The notes under the pieces: generated by a model
What the model saw: the letters and a program-made list of their open reading frames with translations, nothing else
The model's database searches: none
Told to the model about the DNA's origin: nothing
Program-made: the position numbers and the translations under genes
Assembly: GCA_014529385.2 (NCBI GenBank)
Contig: CM043967.1
Span: 1,832,501-1,896,500, forward strand
DNA: 64,000 nt
From: Adiantum capillus-veneris
Lineage: Eukaryota > Streptophyta > Polypodiopsida > Polypodiales > Pteridaceae
Reading direction: 5' to 3'
In this document: in pieces, positions 44,086 through 57,876 of the stretch
Position numbering within the stretch: the first letter of the stretch is position 1
How the letters are laid out: every line of letters begins with the position of its first letter

Positions 44086-46416
44086 ATCATACTTTTGAAA
44101 AATTTTCTTCCCTGGTGATTGAGTGACCTCTATTACAATGGATCTAGTTGAAAATGTTTCCTCTTCATAGGTTTGTTTTATTGTCCTTCTGGTATTAGAA
44201 AACAAATGTACCTGATTCATCTTCAAAGGCTTGAAGTCAAAGTACATATTGAATTATGGTTAGCTTGACTTTAAATGGTTGTATTGGGTTCTTGAAACCT
44301 TTGTGATTCTGCCCTTTTCTACGATTAACCATTTTTTTAATACTATTGGTTTTTGATTTGTATGAGACTAAATGGAGATGTTTTCCTCTTGGGTTTGTTA
44401 GACTTCTTGGGTTGATTTCCCTTCAAGGTTTTTTAAATGAATCTTTCTCCTCATAGTAGTCCCAAATCTGTATCCTAAACATTGATGATTTTGTTAAAGG
44501 TCTAATTTTTGTTGGTGTGCTGATATTATATACCAAAAGGATGTATATCCTTTTGGATCCTAGATTTTTTGAAATGGGTTAAACATATTCTAAAATCTTT
44601 GGCTTTGATGGCTCTTTTGAGGTATGACTTATGATTCAACTCCTCATAAGAAATCTGGTGGATTCTAGCCTAGAGTTTCTTCTATGCTTACATAAAGACG
44701 TGTTGCTTAGGTTTTGGCTATTGTCTCATACTCTTTTTTGATCACTTACTCACTCACTTTGGTTGATTTACTAATGAAATATTGTTCACTACTTTTCAAT
44801 TGATTATTTCAATGCAATCCTCATGCTTTTTTTGAAAAAATGATTTAATTAATCTTATGGCTTCATAGTCTGCTGGTTGCTAATAAATAGGGTCACTTAT
44901 TGATCTTAATAATCATGAAATCTTTTTCAAACTCAAAAATTACATTGATATTTGATAACATCAATGGCTTGTATTTTTGCTCCCTAGATTCTAGAAAACG
45001 AAGCTCATCTCACCCTCCAAAGTTGCTTGATTACCTTTCAGTGGATTTTAACTTATTTTTTCTCTTATAAGGAACTTAGTAGGATCTAGCCCTAAGAAAT
45101 ACCTATGGCTTACTCATAAGTGATCATTGTGTAGTTTTGATATATGCTTTCTACTTGGTTTTTGACTTACTTACCCTCTTTGCTCGTCCTAATTCTCTCT
45201 TTTATTATAATGGATAGTTGTTATTTTCCTAATAGCTGAAGGGCATGATTCTATTATCCTTACTTAAATTAACCTCTAAACCACTTTTTCTAACTGATTT
45301 GCATGATATTTTTTCCATTTATGCTAGCTTTGGTCTTTACATTCATTTTGTTGATTGTCTATTTCTGCATTAACAAGCTATGAACTATTTTCTAATCTAT
45401 AAATGTGATGTTTCTAGGTGTTGTAGAGAAATATTTTTAAGACTTTTGGTTGTCCCGAAGTATTGATTCTACGGTAGTGAGAAACTCTTTGATGTGACAT
45501 TTATGGTTCAAGAGAATGTTTGTGGCCTTGTTTAGGTTGCCTTGCTTTAAGTGAGCGATTTCACATCTTTTTATACAAATAAAATCATTATTGGCTACTT
45601 GAAGCAATCGTTCTTGACCTTCATCTTGATGCATTTATGCCCCTAACTATGGTAAGTCTAGTTGAATATGGAATGCTACTTTATCATCTAGATGTGAATC
45701 TAGATTTTTTTTCTCAAAGATTGGCTCACTAGATGAGTTACTTATTGGAATTTTCTTGAGATAGTGCTCATTTATAAGGTTTTGATACACAAATTTACAC
45801 GCTAATTTCAAATCTAGAAATGGTAAACTTGCTTTCTCTCTATAAAAAGTCATTAGAAGATTCCTAGTCTTTTTAAGAGTATTCATGCTTACCTCATCAT
45901 TGTTGGTCTAAGCTAATGAATTCAAAGAAGGTAGAAAATTCCTTGTGAGAATCATGTTTTTTTTTCCTCCTCCTTGTTAACTTAACCTATGGATGATTGA
46001 ACAAACCATTGCCTATTGTGGCTCTTGTGCTGAGTTAGGTGAATTTTTTCCCTAGAGAGGATACTTTGATAGATAGAAAAACCCTAGTACTTAAATATTC
46101 TTGGGATAGGCTCTCTCTTGGTGTGATTGAATTTTATACTTTAAATTGCTTGTTGTAAATGATCTATGTTATCTTGGGATGTTTCACCTTGCCCAACTTT
46201 TACCTTGGTGTTTTGACATATTTCTCATTTGTTGATTTATAAGATTAGGTTATACTAACTTGAAACAATATAATGATTTAGAATTATAGTACCCTTTATG
46301 AATTCTTGCAAGTTTTTATATAAACTCTAACCTTGAGAAAAATTTAAAATTTAAGGATATTTTGATCTATCCTCAAGGCCCTTCTCTAAAAAGACTACCA
46401 TTTTTTTAATTGTTGG
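44084..46416. other. No recognisable gene
   Basis: About 2.3 kb of AT-rich DNA with many stops in all frames; no motif or repeat recognised. Confidence 0.5.
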
Positions 46417-46970
46417 ATGTTCCTAGCTTAAGATAATATTTATTTGACTAAACGGATTTGGTTTCATATAACTGTAGACTAAATAGGGCCAATATATCTG
46501 GTTTTCAGAAGATTTTTCCTAATGCTAATGCTTTACATAAGGTGGTTATTTGGGTGCTGATTTGGATTTAAAATTCTAGGAATGCATGTAATTTGGATGT
46601 AAGACACTTGGAATCTATGGTGAGTTGCATAAATAAGTTCCAAGCTTCTTTGGATGGATAGTCCGACTAGATATTCTTGGTTGAAGTAACTTTTGAATGT
46701 TCCTAGCTTAAGATAATATTTATTTGACTAAACGGATTTGGTTTCATATAACTGTAGACTAAATAGGGCCAATATATCTGGTTTTCAGAAGATTTTTCCT
46801 AATGCTAATGCTTTACATAAGGTGGTTATTTGGGTGCTGATTTGGATTTAAAATTCTAGGAATGCATGTAATTTGGATGTAAGACACTTGGAATCTATGG
46901 TGAGTTGCATAAATAAGTTCCAAGCTTCTTTGGATGGATAGTCCGACTAGATATTCTTGGTTGAAGTAAC
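46417..46970. repeat. Near-perfect tandem duplication, 280-bp period
   Basis: 274-bp units at 46417-46690 and 46697-46970, apparently identical by eye, joined by TTTTGA. Confidence 0.95.
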
Positions 46971-47755
46971 TCAATGAGTTTCAAGCATGAAACTCATTGG
47001 ATTTCATTGTAGTTAGGCTGATGAAAAAGTATTCCAAACAGAATGTACTACAAGAGATGGCCCAAAGAGAGTCACATTGACTTCATAAAGTTGCTATAAC
47101 CACCCATATTAGCATTGATATAAGCATCGATATTTGCATTGATATAACCAATAATACGTGATCTGATATAAATGTCCATATTTTTTATACTTATACCAAC
47201 GCTAATACTGGTGAAAAAACCTAGAATTGTTTTTGAGAGAGTGTAGGTTTCAAAATGTAGCTGCTATAAATGACCTATGACAATCATTTTCAATAGTTGC
47301 AACAAAAAACCTACACTCTATCCAAAAAATCGAGTGAGCTCTAACTTTTTCTCTCACCAACTGACTTGATAGTTATGGAATTGTGACAAAACAAGCCATA
47401 AAAGTTTTGTTAGCTAGGACTCACAACTCCTCTTCCAAATCAATTGGAAGGTAACAACTATACTATCATAGTACTATAAGTAGCTTCTCAAAATTTTGGT
47501 GATAATTTGATTCATAAAACATGCAAAAATCACAAGTTGTTTGTAAACAAACATGATAGAAAAATATGCCACAACTTTTTGTGCAAACCATATTTGACCA
47601 TAAACAATAACCATCACTTGATTGCAAACAAATGTAATAGTAAATTATGCCAATTTTTTTTGCACAAGCCAACATAGCCAATCATGAACAACAATGATAA
47701 GTTATATGTAAACAGATACGATATCAAGGTATACCAAAATGTTTTGTACAAATCA
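46971..47755. other. No recognisable gene
   Basis: AT-rich. Contains several CATTGATATAAGCAT-like phrases (47110-47170) resembling the subterminal repeats to the right, and repeated CAAACCAT/CAAACAAATGTAATAG phrases (47570-47720). Confidence 0.4.
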
Positions 47756-48925
47756 CACTACAAGGGTCTCTTCACACTTGTGATGCCCATATCAATGGAG
47801 ATGATCTTGGTTCTTTTCCCTTAGGGTTTTGATATGAGCATTGATATTTTCATTGCAATCAAAATGGCAATAAAGATGTCGATACATATGTCGATATCTT
47901 TGTCATTATGTACATATATCAACGTATATATCAAAGCCTATATTGACTATGATATGGACATTGCATGACCATATATACCAACGTGTATATTGATGCTTTC
48001 AAGCACAAATTTTTTTGGGGTGGTAGGACAAATATACCAATGTGTATATTGATGCTTGCAAGCAATTCTTTTTTGGGGTGGTAGGATATCTTGGTACTGC
48101 CATCCAATTCATCATTGTAAATAGATTTGACCTTTAGACCAACAACAAATTAACTCTAATAACATTGAGATGACACAAAAGTTGAATAGATATTGTATTT
48201 CATTGATACAAATGTGATATATACAAGGGAGTCCCAACTTCAAAGATAAAAGGATTGATTTATAGTGTGCAAAACTACATTACAAAAATTGAGTAAATGC
48301 CTCAAACTAAGATGATATATAAACACTAAATAGAATTTTTGTGGTAAAAATAGGAGAATTATATCATCCCCAATAAGTACATGTACATAAAACTAAAAGC
48401 TATAGTAGTGCATGAGTGCACTACTTTAGATAAGAGATTTTCTCAAGATACAAGCTCATTCAATTTGGAATTTGAAAAACAAAAAAAGACAATAAATCTT
48501 TTTAAGATAAGAGCCCTATAGAAAAACACATAGTTTAACATAAATAAAAGTAATGATACAAGTTTGTATGTTTCACCTCATCAGGTTGCGAGCTCAAAAT
48601 CTCCATAAGCTTAGCAAGATCGTGGCTTCCACCATAACTCCGCGTAAATGGGATAGGCTTGCAGTTCAACATCACCCACCATTTACAAACATTGAAAGAA
48701 ACACAAAAAATATATCAAGTAATTATTTGTAAAAATTAAATCATAAATACTTACAAAAAGTAGATGCAACTCTACTTATAAAATTGCCCTCAAAGCTCAC
48801 CCATCTGTCATCCTTAAGTGGTGTGAACTTTCTAACTCCACTCACACCTTTGCTTCATCTTTTTTCTACTTGTACTTGTCGGGATTATCACATAATCTTC
48901 TTTGCTTTCTTCCAATCTTCCTTGT
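47756..48925 (-). mobile_element. CACTA relic, minus strand, 3' end at 47756
   Basis: CACTACAAGGG at 47756 is followed to the right by subterminal repeats of the ATGTCGATACATATGTCGAT / TACCAACGTGTATATTGATG type (47820-48055). Further right, on the minus strand, are two pieces similar to the ORF2 of the first CACTA element: PFTRSYGGSHDLAKLMEILS (about 48680-48590; compare the exon at 12032) and DWKKAKKIM...PDKYK-like coding (about 48930-48885; compare ENPDKW near 11855). The order, ORF2 then subterminal repeats then TAGTG, matches the family. The 5' part was not found. Confidence 0.65.
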
Positions 48926-51800
48926 TGAGCTAGGATGTCTTGGGAACAAAAACAAAACGGGCAAACCAACTAAACCAGGAACTAAAATCCCATCAAAAAA
49001 CTAGGGTTGTTCCGAGCACTATGGATGAGGCAAATTCTCCAGAGATACAACCAATCCTTGAAGTGCCTTATGGGAGACAATCAAGAACCAAAAAGATGAT
49101 AGTGCCATGTTGTAGTCACCCCTCTAATCCAAGCATCTAAAATGTGCATCCAATGTTTGTAGATTTTTTCTTGAATGAGCAAATAAGAACTACCACAACA
49201 ATGTTCATTTGAAAATTTGAGAGTTGAAACATGGATCACAATCCATGTCCCCCTGCTAAAATTTTGAGCACAGACCATACATTCTTGTAGCAAACACCAA
49301 TACAAACAACTTATCCAAAATCAAGGGTACCAGATACCTCCAAGGAGTGAGCCAAAACAAGGAAAGAGTCATTCAAGGCCAAAAACCACCAACATACCTT
49401 TTAGTTGTTTGTTTAGTGTGGTAGTTTTCAAAGTTCTATAAAGCCCTTCCCCTTGAGCAATGATGGCATCATCGGTGCCTTTGGAGGGAGAGGGCTCACA
49501 ATTCCATTTTACGGTGCCCTTCTGTATGTGAAAATGTAAGAAAGAATAAAATTTAATGTGGTCAAGTGATTTTCAAGATGGATGTGCATCACCCAAGGAA
49601 GGATGGAGTGCTCACACATGTGATGAGAATTTGGATTATGGTTTATGGTTATGGATTAAATTATGAAGTGGACCAGGTTTTGATGGATTATGTGTCAAGC
49701 ATATAAGGGTAGAGATGTTATACAATTTATTGCCTTGGAAAGGATTGTTTATGAATATACAAGATGCTAAGATATGGTTGGAATCATGTTCTATGTTTCT
49801 CATAACAACATTGATACAAGATTAGGCCACCTACATTGCTTAGCATTAGAGGTGTGTGGACCCTAGATCTTCTTATTTTTTTAGTTTGGATCATCTACAA
49901 AATTAGTGCATCGAGTGTTGAATGACCTACACAACTAGTCCATGAGGGATCTTGCCTTGGTTGGGTCTAAATTCCTCATGTGAAATCAAAGAGGCATGGT
50001 GTATAAATTGATATATTTGATGTTGATATCCTATTACTTACTACTATTTGGAGTCCTTTTAGAGCTTGGTCTTGTGGAGAGAGGAGATAAATCTTGACTT
50101 ATATCTAGCTCAGTTATGTTAGAGGTGTTTTTGTCGTTCCTAGAAAAGTGAAATCCTCTATATCCATAGTAAGATGGGATGTGAGTGGGTGGACCAGTTG
50201 ATCCCACACAAGTTTTGGTGCTTAGTCATTTATGGTTTTCAATTTATGGTGTACTCAATTTTGATAATATAAATTAATGGTTTCACTATTTCATTTTGAT
50301 AGGCCATCACCTTTGAAACTACACATCCTTTAGCATGTGCCAACTTGATTGAAATCTTAGTAAGCACCCTATCATGGCCAACTACATGCATGTTGCTATT
50401 AGACACCCAATTTCTAGCTTCATGAGTCCTTGAGGATCAAATGATATAAGTAGAAACTATCCAAACATTGTAGCTTCATAAAACCCTTATGACATGCATG
50501 GCTACAAGAAACCATAATGTATGAGTGTTTTATACGCTTCACATAAAATAACACCATAGCTTGACCATAATGAACTTGTTTCCATATTTTTTTGATCCAC
50601 TAGGTTTAAAATGCACTGTTGAAGGAAGTTGGATAGAAAGGAGAAGTCTACGCTCTTTATGACACTCATTTCCCTTTGAGAAACCCTAAATCTTAAGCCA
50701 AACCAATGGAAGATATCCAAAATGCAAGGCCTTGACATCAACCAACTTATAAATACTAAACAAGAAGAAGAGCATAAGTTTCACTAAGTTCAAAATCCAA
50801 ATGCAACTGGTGGTGCAAAAATCCTGATTTTTGCACTAGCATAGGGGCATGGCAACAGTGGAATTTACAGTATATAAATAACACCCCAGCTCCTTATAAA
50901 CCATTTCAAGGCTGTCACACATAGAGGGATAATGTAAGTCCCTCCCAGCTGGCTAAAGAATGACCTAAGTGACTAAAATTGACCTAACTCATGACTAGAG
51001 AATCAAAATCAATATGTAAACAAAGTAATAATCTCTAAGTAGTGTAGGAAACATACCCACCAAGTCTGGTGACTCACAAAAGCCTAAAATGAAAAAAAGT
51101 GCAAAAATCATAATTTTTGCAGGCAGAGTGTTCTCATCAAGTGAAAAGACACTACAACTATGGGAACTAGATTGGAGGAGCATGTGGAACTTCCCTATGA
51201 AGCCAGAATGGAAATTACATCCACATCAACTATAGGGCTAGACACTTGAAGCAAACAATTGACTGCGGCTAAAATTCTTATCAATAATACACCAAACCAA
51301 ATCTAGGGCCAATAGAAGTGATGAACATCAAGACCATGTGATCAACACTTTAAAAAGATCACTAGGGCTTAAGTCAGTGGAAAAAATTGTGATTTTTGCA
51401 CTGTCTTGACCACCTACATGACAAATGAGAATACATCATTTAGTCTCTAATTACACTTTGAATTACGACAAGTATCCATAGGTGCAATGAAGTCTGAAGC
51501 TAAAAGTGGCAAGAAGAGAATGAGTCACAAGAACAATCTTGAGAAAATTCCCCCATTCACCTTGCTCAAGGACTCCTTCAAGGAAGCCTCTAATTATCTA
51601 GAGAGAGAAAGATTGATCTTGAAGGAGCATCAGTTTATGAAGTAGCTTATAGAGACACATAAAGAAATGTGATCACCATCCCCATGATCCCTAGAGAGCC
51701 ATACACTTTGGCAAGTAAGAAACCCATAAAGAAGCATTAGAAAAGACAAACATTCTTAACTACTTCCATTTGCACCCTTGCAAAATGGATATCCAAAGAG
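48926..51800. other. No recognisable gene
   Basis: About 2.9 kb with only short ORFs (up to 79 codons) and no domain or LTR signal that I can support. Confidence 0.5.
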
Positions 51801-53527
51801 CCCATGAGCTCTACTCTGGCATCATAGAGGAGGGAACAACAAATTTGGCAAGAGGAGGGAACTTAGGCTATAAGATAAAGGAACAATTATGAAAGGAAAA
51901 AAAGAAATGGAAACAAAAGTGTACATGAAAAAAGAAGTGGTGGCTATCTTTGCAGATACGACATGTTGGGAAGTTGAGTTGCCCACCCAAATGTTCATAC
52001 AATTATTCCATATTGATGACAAACGACTAGGCAATTACACTACCCCTAACCATAGAATAACTACTACGAACTACACTTGGTCCTACCAATAGAATACGAC
52101 GATAACCATCGACCATGCCCAATACCTTCTAGAGCTGCTAATAAAGAAAAATAACATGCCAACCCCACATATCTATCAGTTCCAGATATTTTGATAAGAA
52201 TTTCATATCACTTCATTGGAGCAGCTCAAGATCTCCCTGAAGCCCCTTTCACAAAATGATTGGATTTGACTCCAAGAAGAAGAAAGTGAGGAAGAACTAA
52301 CAAAGTCAGGCTCAACTCAAACCACTACTAGAACTTGCTCTAAGTGGAAAGAATGGCAATCAATTTTTTTGAAAAAGAGAGGAAAAAAAAGAGGATCCAG
52401 TCGACAAAAATTGGTAAGAAACCCATGACAGTGCCAAAACTAGGCAAAGAGGACAAAGCTCAAAATCAAGGATGGGAGGAAAGACTAACAAAGGAATTCA
52501 AAAAGCAACAAGTGGATGAGGGAGACTTTGGAAAAAAGTGGGTTCCACGCAAAGTTTGCACCAAAAATCCATCAGCTCCACCTATCACCCAAGAACGATT
52601 AGAAGTCATGTGCACATAGATGGAAAAAGAAAAGATTGTAGAAGAACATGCAAAAAAGGTCTCAAAAGGGTTCCCACCCTGGCGTTGATGACAGGTCTCA
52701 AGGTGAGTTTGGATTTGAAACAACACACACACATGAATCTCAACCCGAAACATCACAAGAGAAGCACATGCAAGGAGAAACAAAAGACTAGAATAGCTGC
52801 ACCAAACCACAAATATACACATGTAGTATTAGAACAAGTACAAAAAACAGTGCCAATCCATACTACTTCGCTAGATCAATGGAGCATGGTAGACCCCTAC
52901 TACCAAGCACTGCAACCAGTGGCTGCAAATTTATAAAATGCAGCTGTACAAGGACACACCCATGATCGATATGCAGTTGATGAGCATGTGACACCACAAA
53001 AGGAATTCAAAGAGGTCTATGTTGAGCTTCTCACTCTCCAAAATGAATAGGAGGAATTAATAGTAGATGCCCAAATAGCCAACAAGCACATGAATCACAA
53101 AATCAGTTACTACTGCAAAGACATAAGTTAGTGGAAGCTTGTGAAGAAATCATGGCTACAATACAACCAAGAAGATGCACTAGAGAATCATGTAGCCATG
53201 GAGGAAATACAATTAGTCAGCAATAAGGAAAATCTCATCACTCGATGCTAGATTGTGGAAAAAATCAAGGCTAATCCTTGCTTGGAAACATTGGCAAAGA
53301 TGAGCACAACACCATTTGATGCAAGCTCATAGAGCTAGAATGAGCCGTGTCATGGTGTATGAAAGGATTCATCAAGATGCCACCAATGTAGCCCTAGCCA
53401 GAGATGAGGAGCTACAAGTAGAAAATACTGCCCTGAAAAAGGAGAAGAAAGATTTGAAGGCACAAATAGCTACATTGATGGAAAAACTAGATTACAAACA
53501 ACAGGAATTCCATGACACACATGAACA

Positions 53528-53815
53528 GGGTGAAAGCATGTTAACCTGTCGCGCTTTTTGTGCTAGTTAGCAGTTTCAAGTTAGCACATCTTCAAAAAGT
53601 TGGGCGTCCGGTAAATTTTTTACAAATAATATCAAAATTTGTCGAAGGTTGTGCATTTGGATTCCTTGTTTCAAGTGCTTTCTATTGATATATCATATGT
53701 CATAGATCTTGGAGATGTAGCTCAAGTTATTGTTCTAGTTAGCATATGTCAAAATTGTGCTAGTTAGCATTGTCCGGGACATGAAAAAGCATGACAGGTT
53801 AACATGCTTTCACCC
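53528..53815. mobile_element. 288-bp MITE with 23-bp terminal inverted repeats
   Basis: Starts GGGTGAAAGCATGTTAACCT and ends with its exact reverse complement. Identity holds for 23 bp and then imperfectly to about 38 bp. AACA flanks both sides (53524-53527 and 53816-53819), a probable target duplication. Removing the MITE and one AACA restores an open frame across the site. No coding capacity. Superfamily uncertain. Confidence 0.88.
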
Positions 53816-55013
53816 AACAAGGAGATGATGACCATGGAGGACACAAAGACACTCAAAGAGAGCAAGTGACCAGACAAGGGCAGCCAACGACTCAACAATG
53901 AGGGTAAACATCTCAGCCCACCTTCTCATTAGGGATCAAAGTAAGGGAAAGCAACAAACTACACATGATATTCCCAAAAGCAGCTTAGTACCTAGTAGAA
54001 CAAAAGAAAGACTAGTGTCTGAAACAATGAGTGAAAAAGGCTTACTGCATGATTGAAGAAGAGCTATATGAAATGGGAGATACTAGAAAAGAGCTATGGA
54101 AAAGGGGAACACTAGAAAAGAGCTATGGAATGGGAGATACATATTATCAACTCATTAAATCTGTAGCTCCTTTGACACTCTACAATCAATGAGGACTAGC
54201 ACACCCAATCTCTTCCATTCCCACTCAAAAAAATGAATGCATTTATAGGAAAGTTGTAATAGAACAAGAGATGTTGGAAGTTCAACTGCTAGAAAAACAA
54301 CCCCAATGGTGGCTGGCATGGCTAGAGAAACATCCTGAGTACAGGATCCATATGGTCAGAGTGCCAACAACCATAGAGAAAGATGCTACTTTTTCTCTAG
54401 TACCCAGAGTAAGGACTTAGTTCCAACATGAAACAATCCAATAGGAGCACCACAACTTGCTCAATTATCCAATTTTTTGAGGGTCCAAATACAAGCAAAT
54501 ACTGGATAAAAGGTACATGCTTAGAACTCTATATGCAATAGTCAAGAAATATGAAGGGCTTCTAGATTTGTCATGTCAAATGCTAAAAAAGATCTACAGA
54601 ATGATGGAAACCTACATAACTATGTACCACAAACTTTGGGTATCCAAAACACCATGGATGTATTTCCCAAAAGGAAATACAGGGTTAGCTTATGATCTCA
54701 ATCAGTAGCTTGATGAACGGATTTTGCACGGCTTCTTTACTCACCTAATGTTCATGCCATTATATTTCCTGAACACTTTTGAAGAGCACTACAATATTTG
54801 GGCCTGAATTCAACAACATTAGAGCACGTTTATTGAGCAACCATGCAATGGAGAACCTTTCAGTTGACACTATGTGGCCCTTTGCTCCAAAGGATAGAGA
54901 TTTGGCAAGAGAATACCCTGTAGGCTTGCAAGAAACACAAAATTCTATATCAACAAAGGAAACCTTATCTGCAATTGCAACCACGCTCTTGATTCATGCG
55001 AGGGATGATAGAA

Positions 55014-55027
55014 ATAGGAGGGGGGAG
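55014..55027 (+). other. Polypurine tract
   Basis: AATAGGAGGGGGGAG immediately precedes TGTTGGAAGATTCC, the typical arrangement at a 3' LTR start. Confidence 0.55.
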
Positions 55028-55345
55028 TGTTGGAAGATTCCAATAAATATTCTCTAGTTTACTTTATCTCTCAAAAAATTATAAGCGTAATTCCCAATGA
55101 TGTAGACTTTCCCATATTCCGAATCTAAAATTGATTGTAATGAGAATCCTAGGATGTAATTGTTGATGAGAAGAATGCTAATTCTTGCTTTTGTACCATA
55201 AAACCCTAATACAGCGTTAAAAGGAAACCTTGTAATGTTTTCTGTACAATGACTATTAGAAAGAAGAGTAGATAAGGTTTTATCTCTATATGTCATGTGT
55301 TATCTCTTGCACTATGTCTGTGAATTTCTCACACCACACCACACA
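55028..55345 (+). repeat. Candidate 3' LTR
   Basis: Starts TGTTGGAAGATTCC after a polypurine tract. It holds TATTAGAAAGAAGAGTAGAT and ends near a CACACCACACCACACAA run. The end is uncertain and no 5' partner was found in the window. Confidence 0.4.
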
Positions 55346-57028
55346 ATGGTTGCATTAGATTTCTGAGGGCACAGCTGTGTTTGACATGAAAAGATCTGTG
55401 TGTGGATAGCTACATTCCAAGCGTGCACAAAAATCAAGAAATTTCAGCTATGACATCATAGGTGACATTTCTCTCTATCCAAGTGTCGTATCGAGAATCT
55501 ATCTATTGCATAGGATTCTTGGCACTTATGGGAATTCAATAGACATATCCCAATTCCAAACATCTGGTTTGCATTAAGTTGCTAGTAGGAAATCACAATT
55601 TTTGCATGAGGTCTTCTTGCAAATTCTATGACCTAGTAATGTTCAACATAGCCCCGCATTTTGCCTATGAAGTTTGGAATCAATTGGAGATTCTTTGTTT
55701 AAGGATTTTCATGTAGTTTGGTGAGATATCCTGTCAAAGGATCAAAGAATTTAATGTATTCATCAATACACATTGAGTGTCATAGTGGAATGTGTTGTGT
55801 TCCTCCAAGAGCTTGACAATCTCTTGGTGTGCCTCCATGTCCTAGTTGACTCATTTGCTTCCCAAGATTGACATATCATCTTGGTTCTGTCTCTTTCAAA
55901 GATGTCATTGGTGTTCACCTATGTGGACCACTAGACAATTAGGTAGAATGAACAGAAGGAAACCAAACAATGAAATCATCTAAAAGAACATAGTCAAATA
56001 TTGAATACAAGACACTAGAACTGATGTATTCAAACATTGAGTGAAAAGTAGAACTGAGAATTGAGTGCTAGATTACAACAAACCTTGGTTGCAAGTAGAG
56101 AATCAGCTCAAGGACTACAAAGGACTAGATAAATGACTAGCTAGCAATAGGCATATAGAGTGATAGGATGTCCAAAATCAAAGAAGTGGGTCATATTTTT
56201 AGATTGTCGTATTGGGTTCTGACACATTGTACATAGTTATAGTTACTATTTGTGATTGGTAATCTGACTATGTACAAGTGCATGCATAAATAAATTTTCC
56301 ACTATCTACACTTCCCCTTTTCTCCTTTTTTGAAAGAGTAAGAACCCCTAAGAGAGCCTTTCCCAATCTTCTCCTTTCTTGAGGTAGAGCACGCCAAAGA
56401 AGCATAAATGCCCCTCTTCTTTACATTCCCCCTTCATCTTTTCATCATTCTTTCTCTCTACCTCTTTCTTCCTGCAGCCACCAAAAAATAGTAGAGCACA
56501 AAAACTTAGAAATCTTTCGATTGGTGCTGAATTTTCTTACGTGCATCAGACACAAAAATGTCTAAAAAAGACTTTTTCTTACGTGCATAAGACGCAAAAA
56601 TGTCTAAAAAAGACTTTTCCTTGTTCTATATGGGCCATTTTTGCAAAAAACACTCCTTTATAAATATTTTACAGACTAGCATTTTTTAGACTCCCTCATG
56701 CATGATAGGTTTAGGGATGGTAGATTGGAGATCCATTCATAATGTATTCATGGTAATAATAATGCTAATGGTACAAAAGAAAGTGTAGAATGTAGACACA
56801 AACTTGATTGATTGATGTTGTTAAAAGTGTGTACAAATGGCTCATTATATAGAGCTAACATAGACATCTCATCTGACATCATGCATGACATCACATAGAG
56901 TCCCAAAAATCAAGTTTCAAACTCGTGGTGACTTTTCAAGGCACTTTAGGAGCCACTTCACTCTTTCTAGGTGAGTTAAAACCCTCTAGTAATGATCCCC
57001 ATGGGTACCCACATCCCTTAGGTGCCTA
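55346..57028. other. No recognisable gene; one short tandem repeat
   Basis: No supported ORF. A 42-bp unit containing ACGTGCAT(C/A)AGAC and AAAAATGTCTAAAAAAGACT is repeated twice at about 56533-56616. Confidence 0.5.
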
Positions 57029-57876
57029 GTGTGTTTCATGCTAGAAGGGCTCTTCATAAATCTTTATAGGTGCTTATCATAGGTGGTTTCAGTGGTGCAA
57101 TAGTTCTTCCTTTCAACGGTGTGACTCATGCAAGGCTATAGAGGCACTTGTTTTCCTTTTTGTTTGCATGCTAACATTGTTTTGGTGCCCCCATTGAGGG
57201 GCAAGTGCTCCTGCGCTCCAATTTTTGTGAAATATGTCTATTCTACAGGCAGAGAATGCAGAGGGGATGTGGGTCCTTATGGACAACCGCATATGTATGT
57301 TCAAATTGTGGACAACAATTGAGGTAGTCGTGTTATTGGATTGTAGCCTTTGGAGGGTCGTGAGGTTTTATGAATCCAAGCACTAGGGGCAAGGTCCCAG
57401 TGTGAAGTGGATTAGGTACTGGAGCGATCCATTGACATCCCTTGAACTTTCGACGTCACATGTAAGTGTTTTTGTGGCAATCAAACATGGCAGAGAATCT
57501 CCTCAATTTCATGGTGAAGAAACCTACTTCTCTTCCACTCTCATATGTTTAATTCTTGGCAATACCTGCAAACTTTCCAGAGAGCTAATTTTTGAGCAAG
57601 AGAGAGTACACTCCCAACTTTGGATGGCCATATCTCTCTCATTTTTCCTTTGTTTTTAGTTTATGGATACTCTACGGACATCTACTCAAGACAAGCTATG
57701 TCATGATGTCCTTGGTTTCTCCTAATTACAAGTGTGTTTTATTCTAGAAGGGTTCTTCATAAATCTTTACAGGTGCTTATCACAGGTGGTTGTAGTGGTG
57801 CAATAGTTCTTCCTTCCGACGGTGTGACTTGTGCAAGGCTATAGAGACACTCATTTTCCTTGTTGTTTTCATGCTA
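57029..57876. repeat. Pair of ~147-bp direct repeats 700 bp apart
   Basis: 57029-57175 and 57729-57876 share TTCATAAATCTTTA, GGTGCAATAGTTCTTCC and GTGCAAGGCTATAGAG-like blocks at roughly 85% identity. No gene between them (an 85-codon ORF at 57402-57659 shows no family). Confidence 0.75.

Larger units (their letters stand above)
51889..55027 (+). pseudogene. Decayed unknown ORF block, probably internal part of an LTR element
   Basis: Plus-strand coding-like pieces run for about 3 kb: 51889-52092, 52344-52619 (Lys/Glu-rich), 52538-52936, 53316-53527 continuing after the MITE at 53820-53902 (charged heptads, likely coiled coil), 54241-54420 (LEKHPEYRIHMVRVPTTIEK), 54517-54708 and 54779-55057. 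They are linked by stops and frameshifts. No RT, integrase or zinc knuckle is visible. The block ends in a polypurine tract directly before an LTR-like start, so a retroelement ORF or captured gene in a large non-autonomous element is likely. Product unknown. Confidence 0.4.

Noticed and set aside
49081-49305. 74-codon minus ORF as an unknown gene
   Set aside because: Too short, no family features, surrounded by stops.
54787-54800. CACTACAATATTTG as a CACTA end
   Set aside because: No subterminal repeats next to it and it lies within a coding-like block; probably chance.
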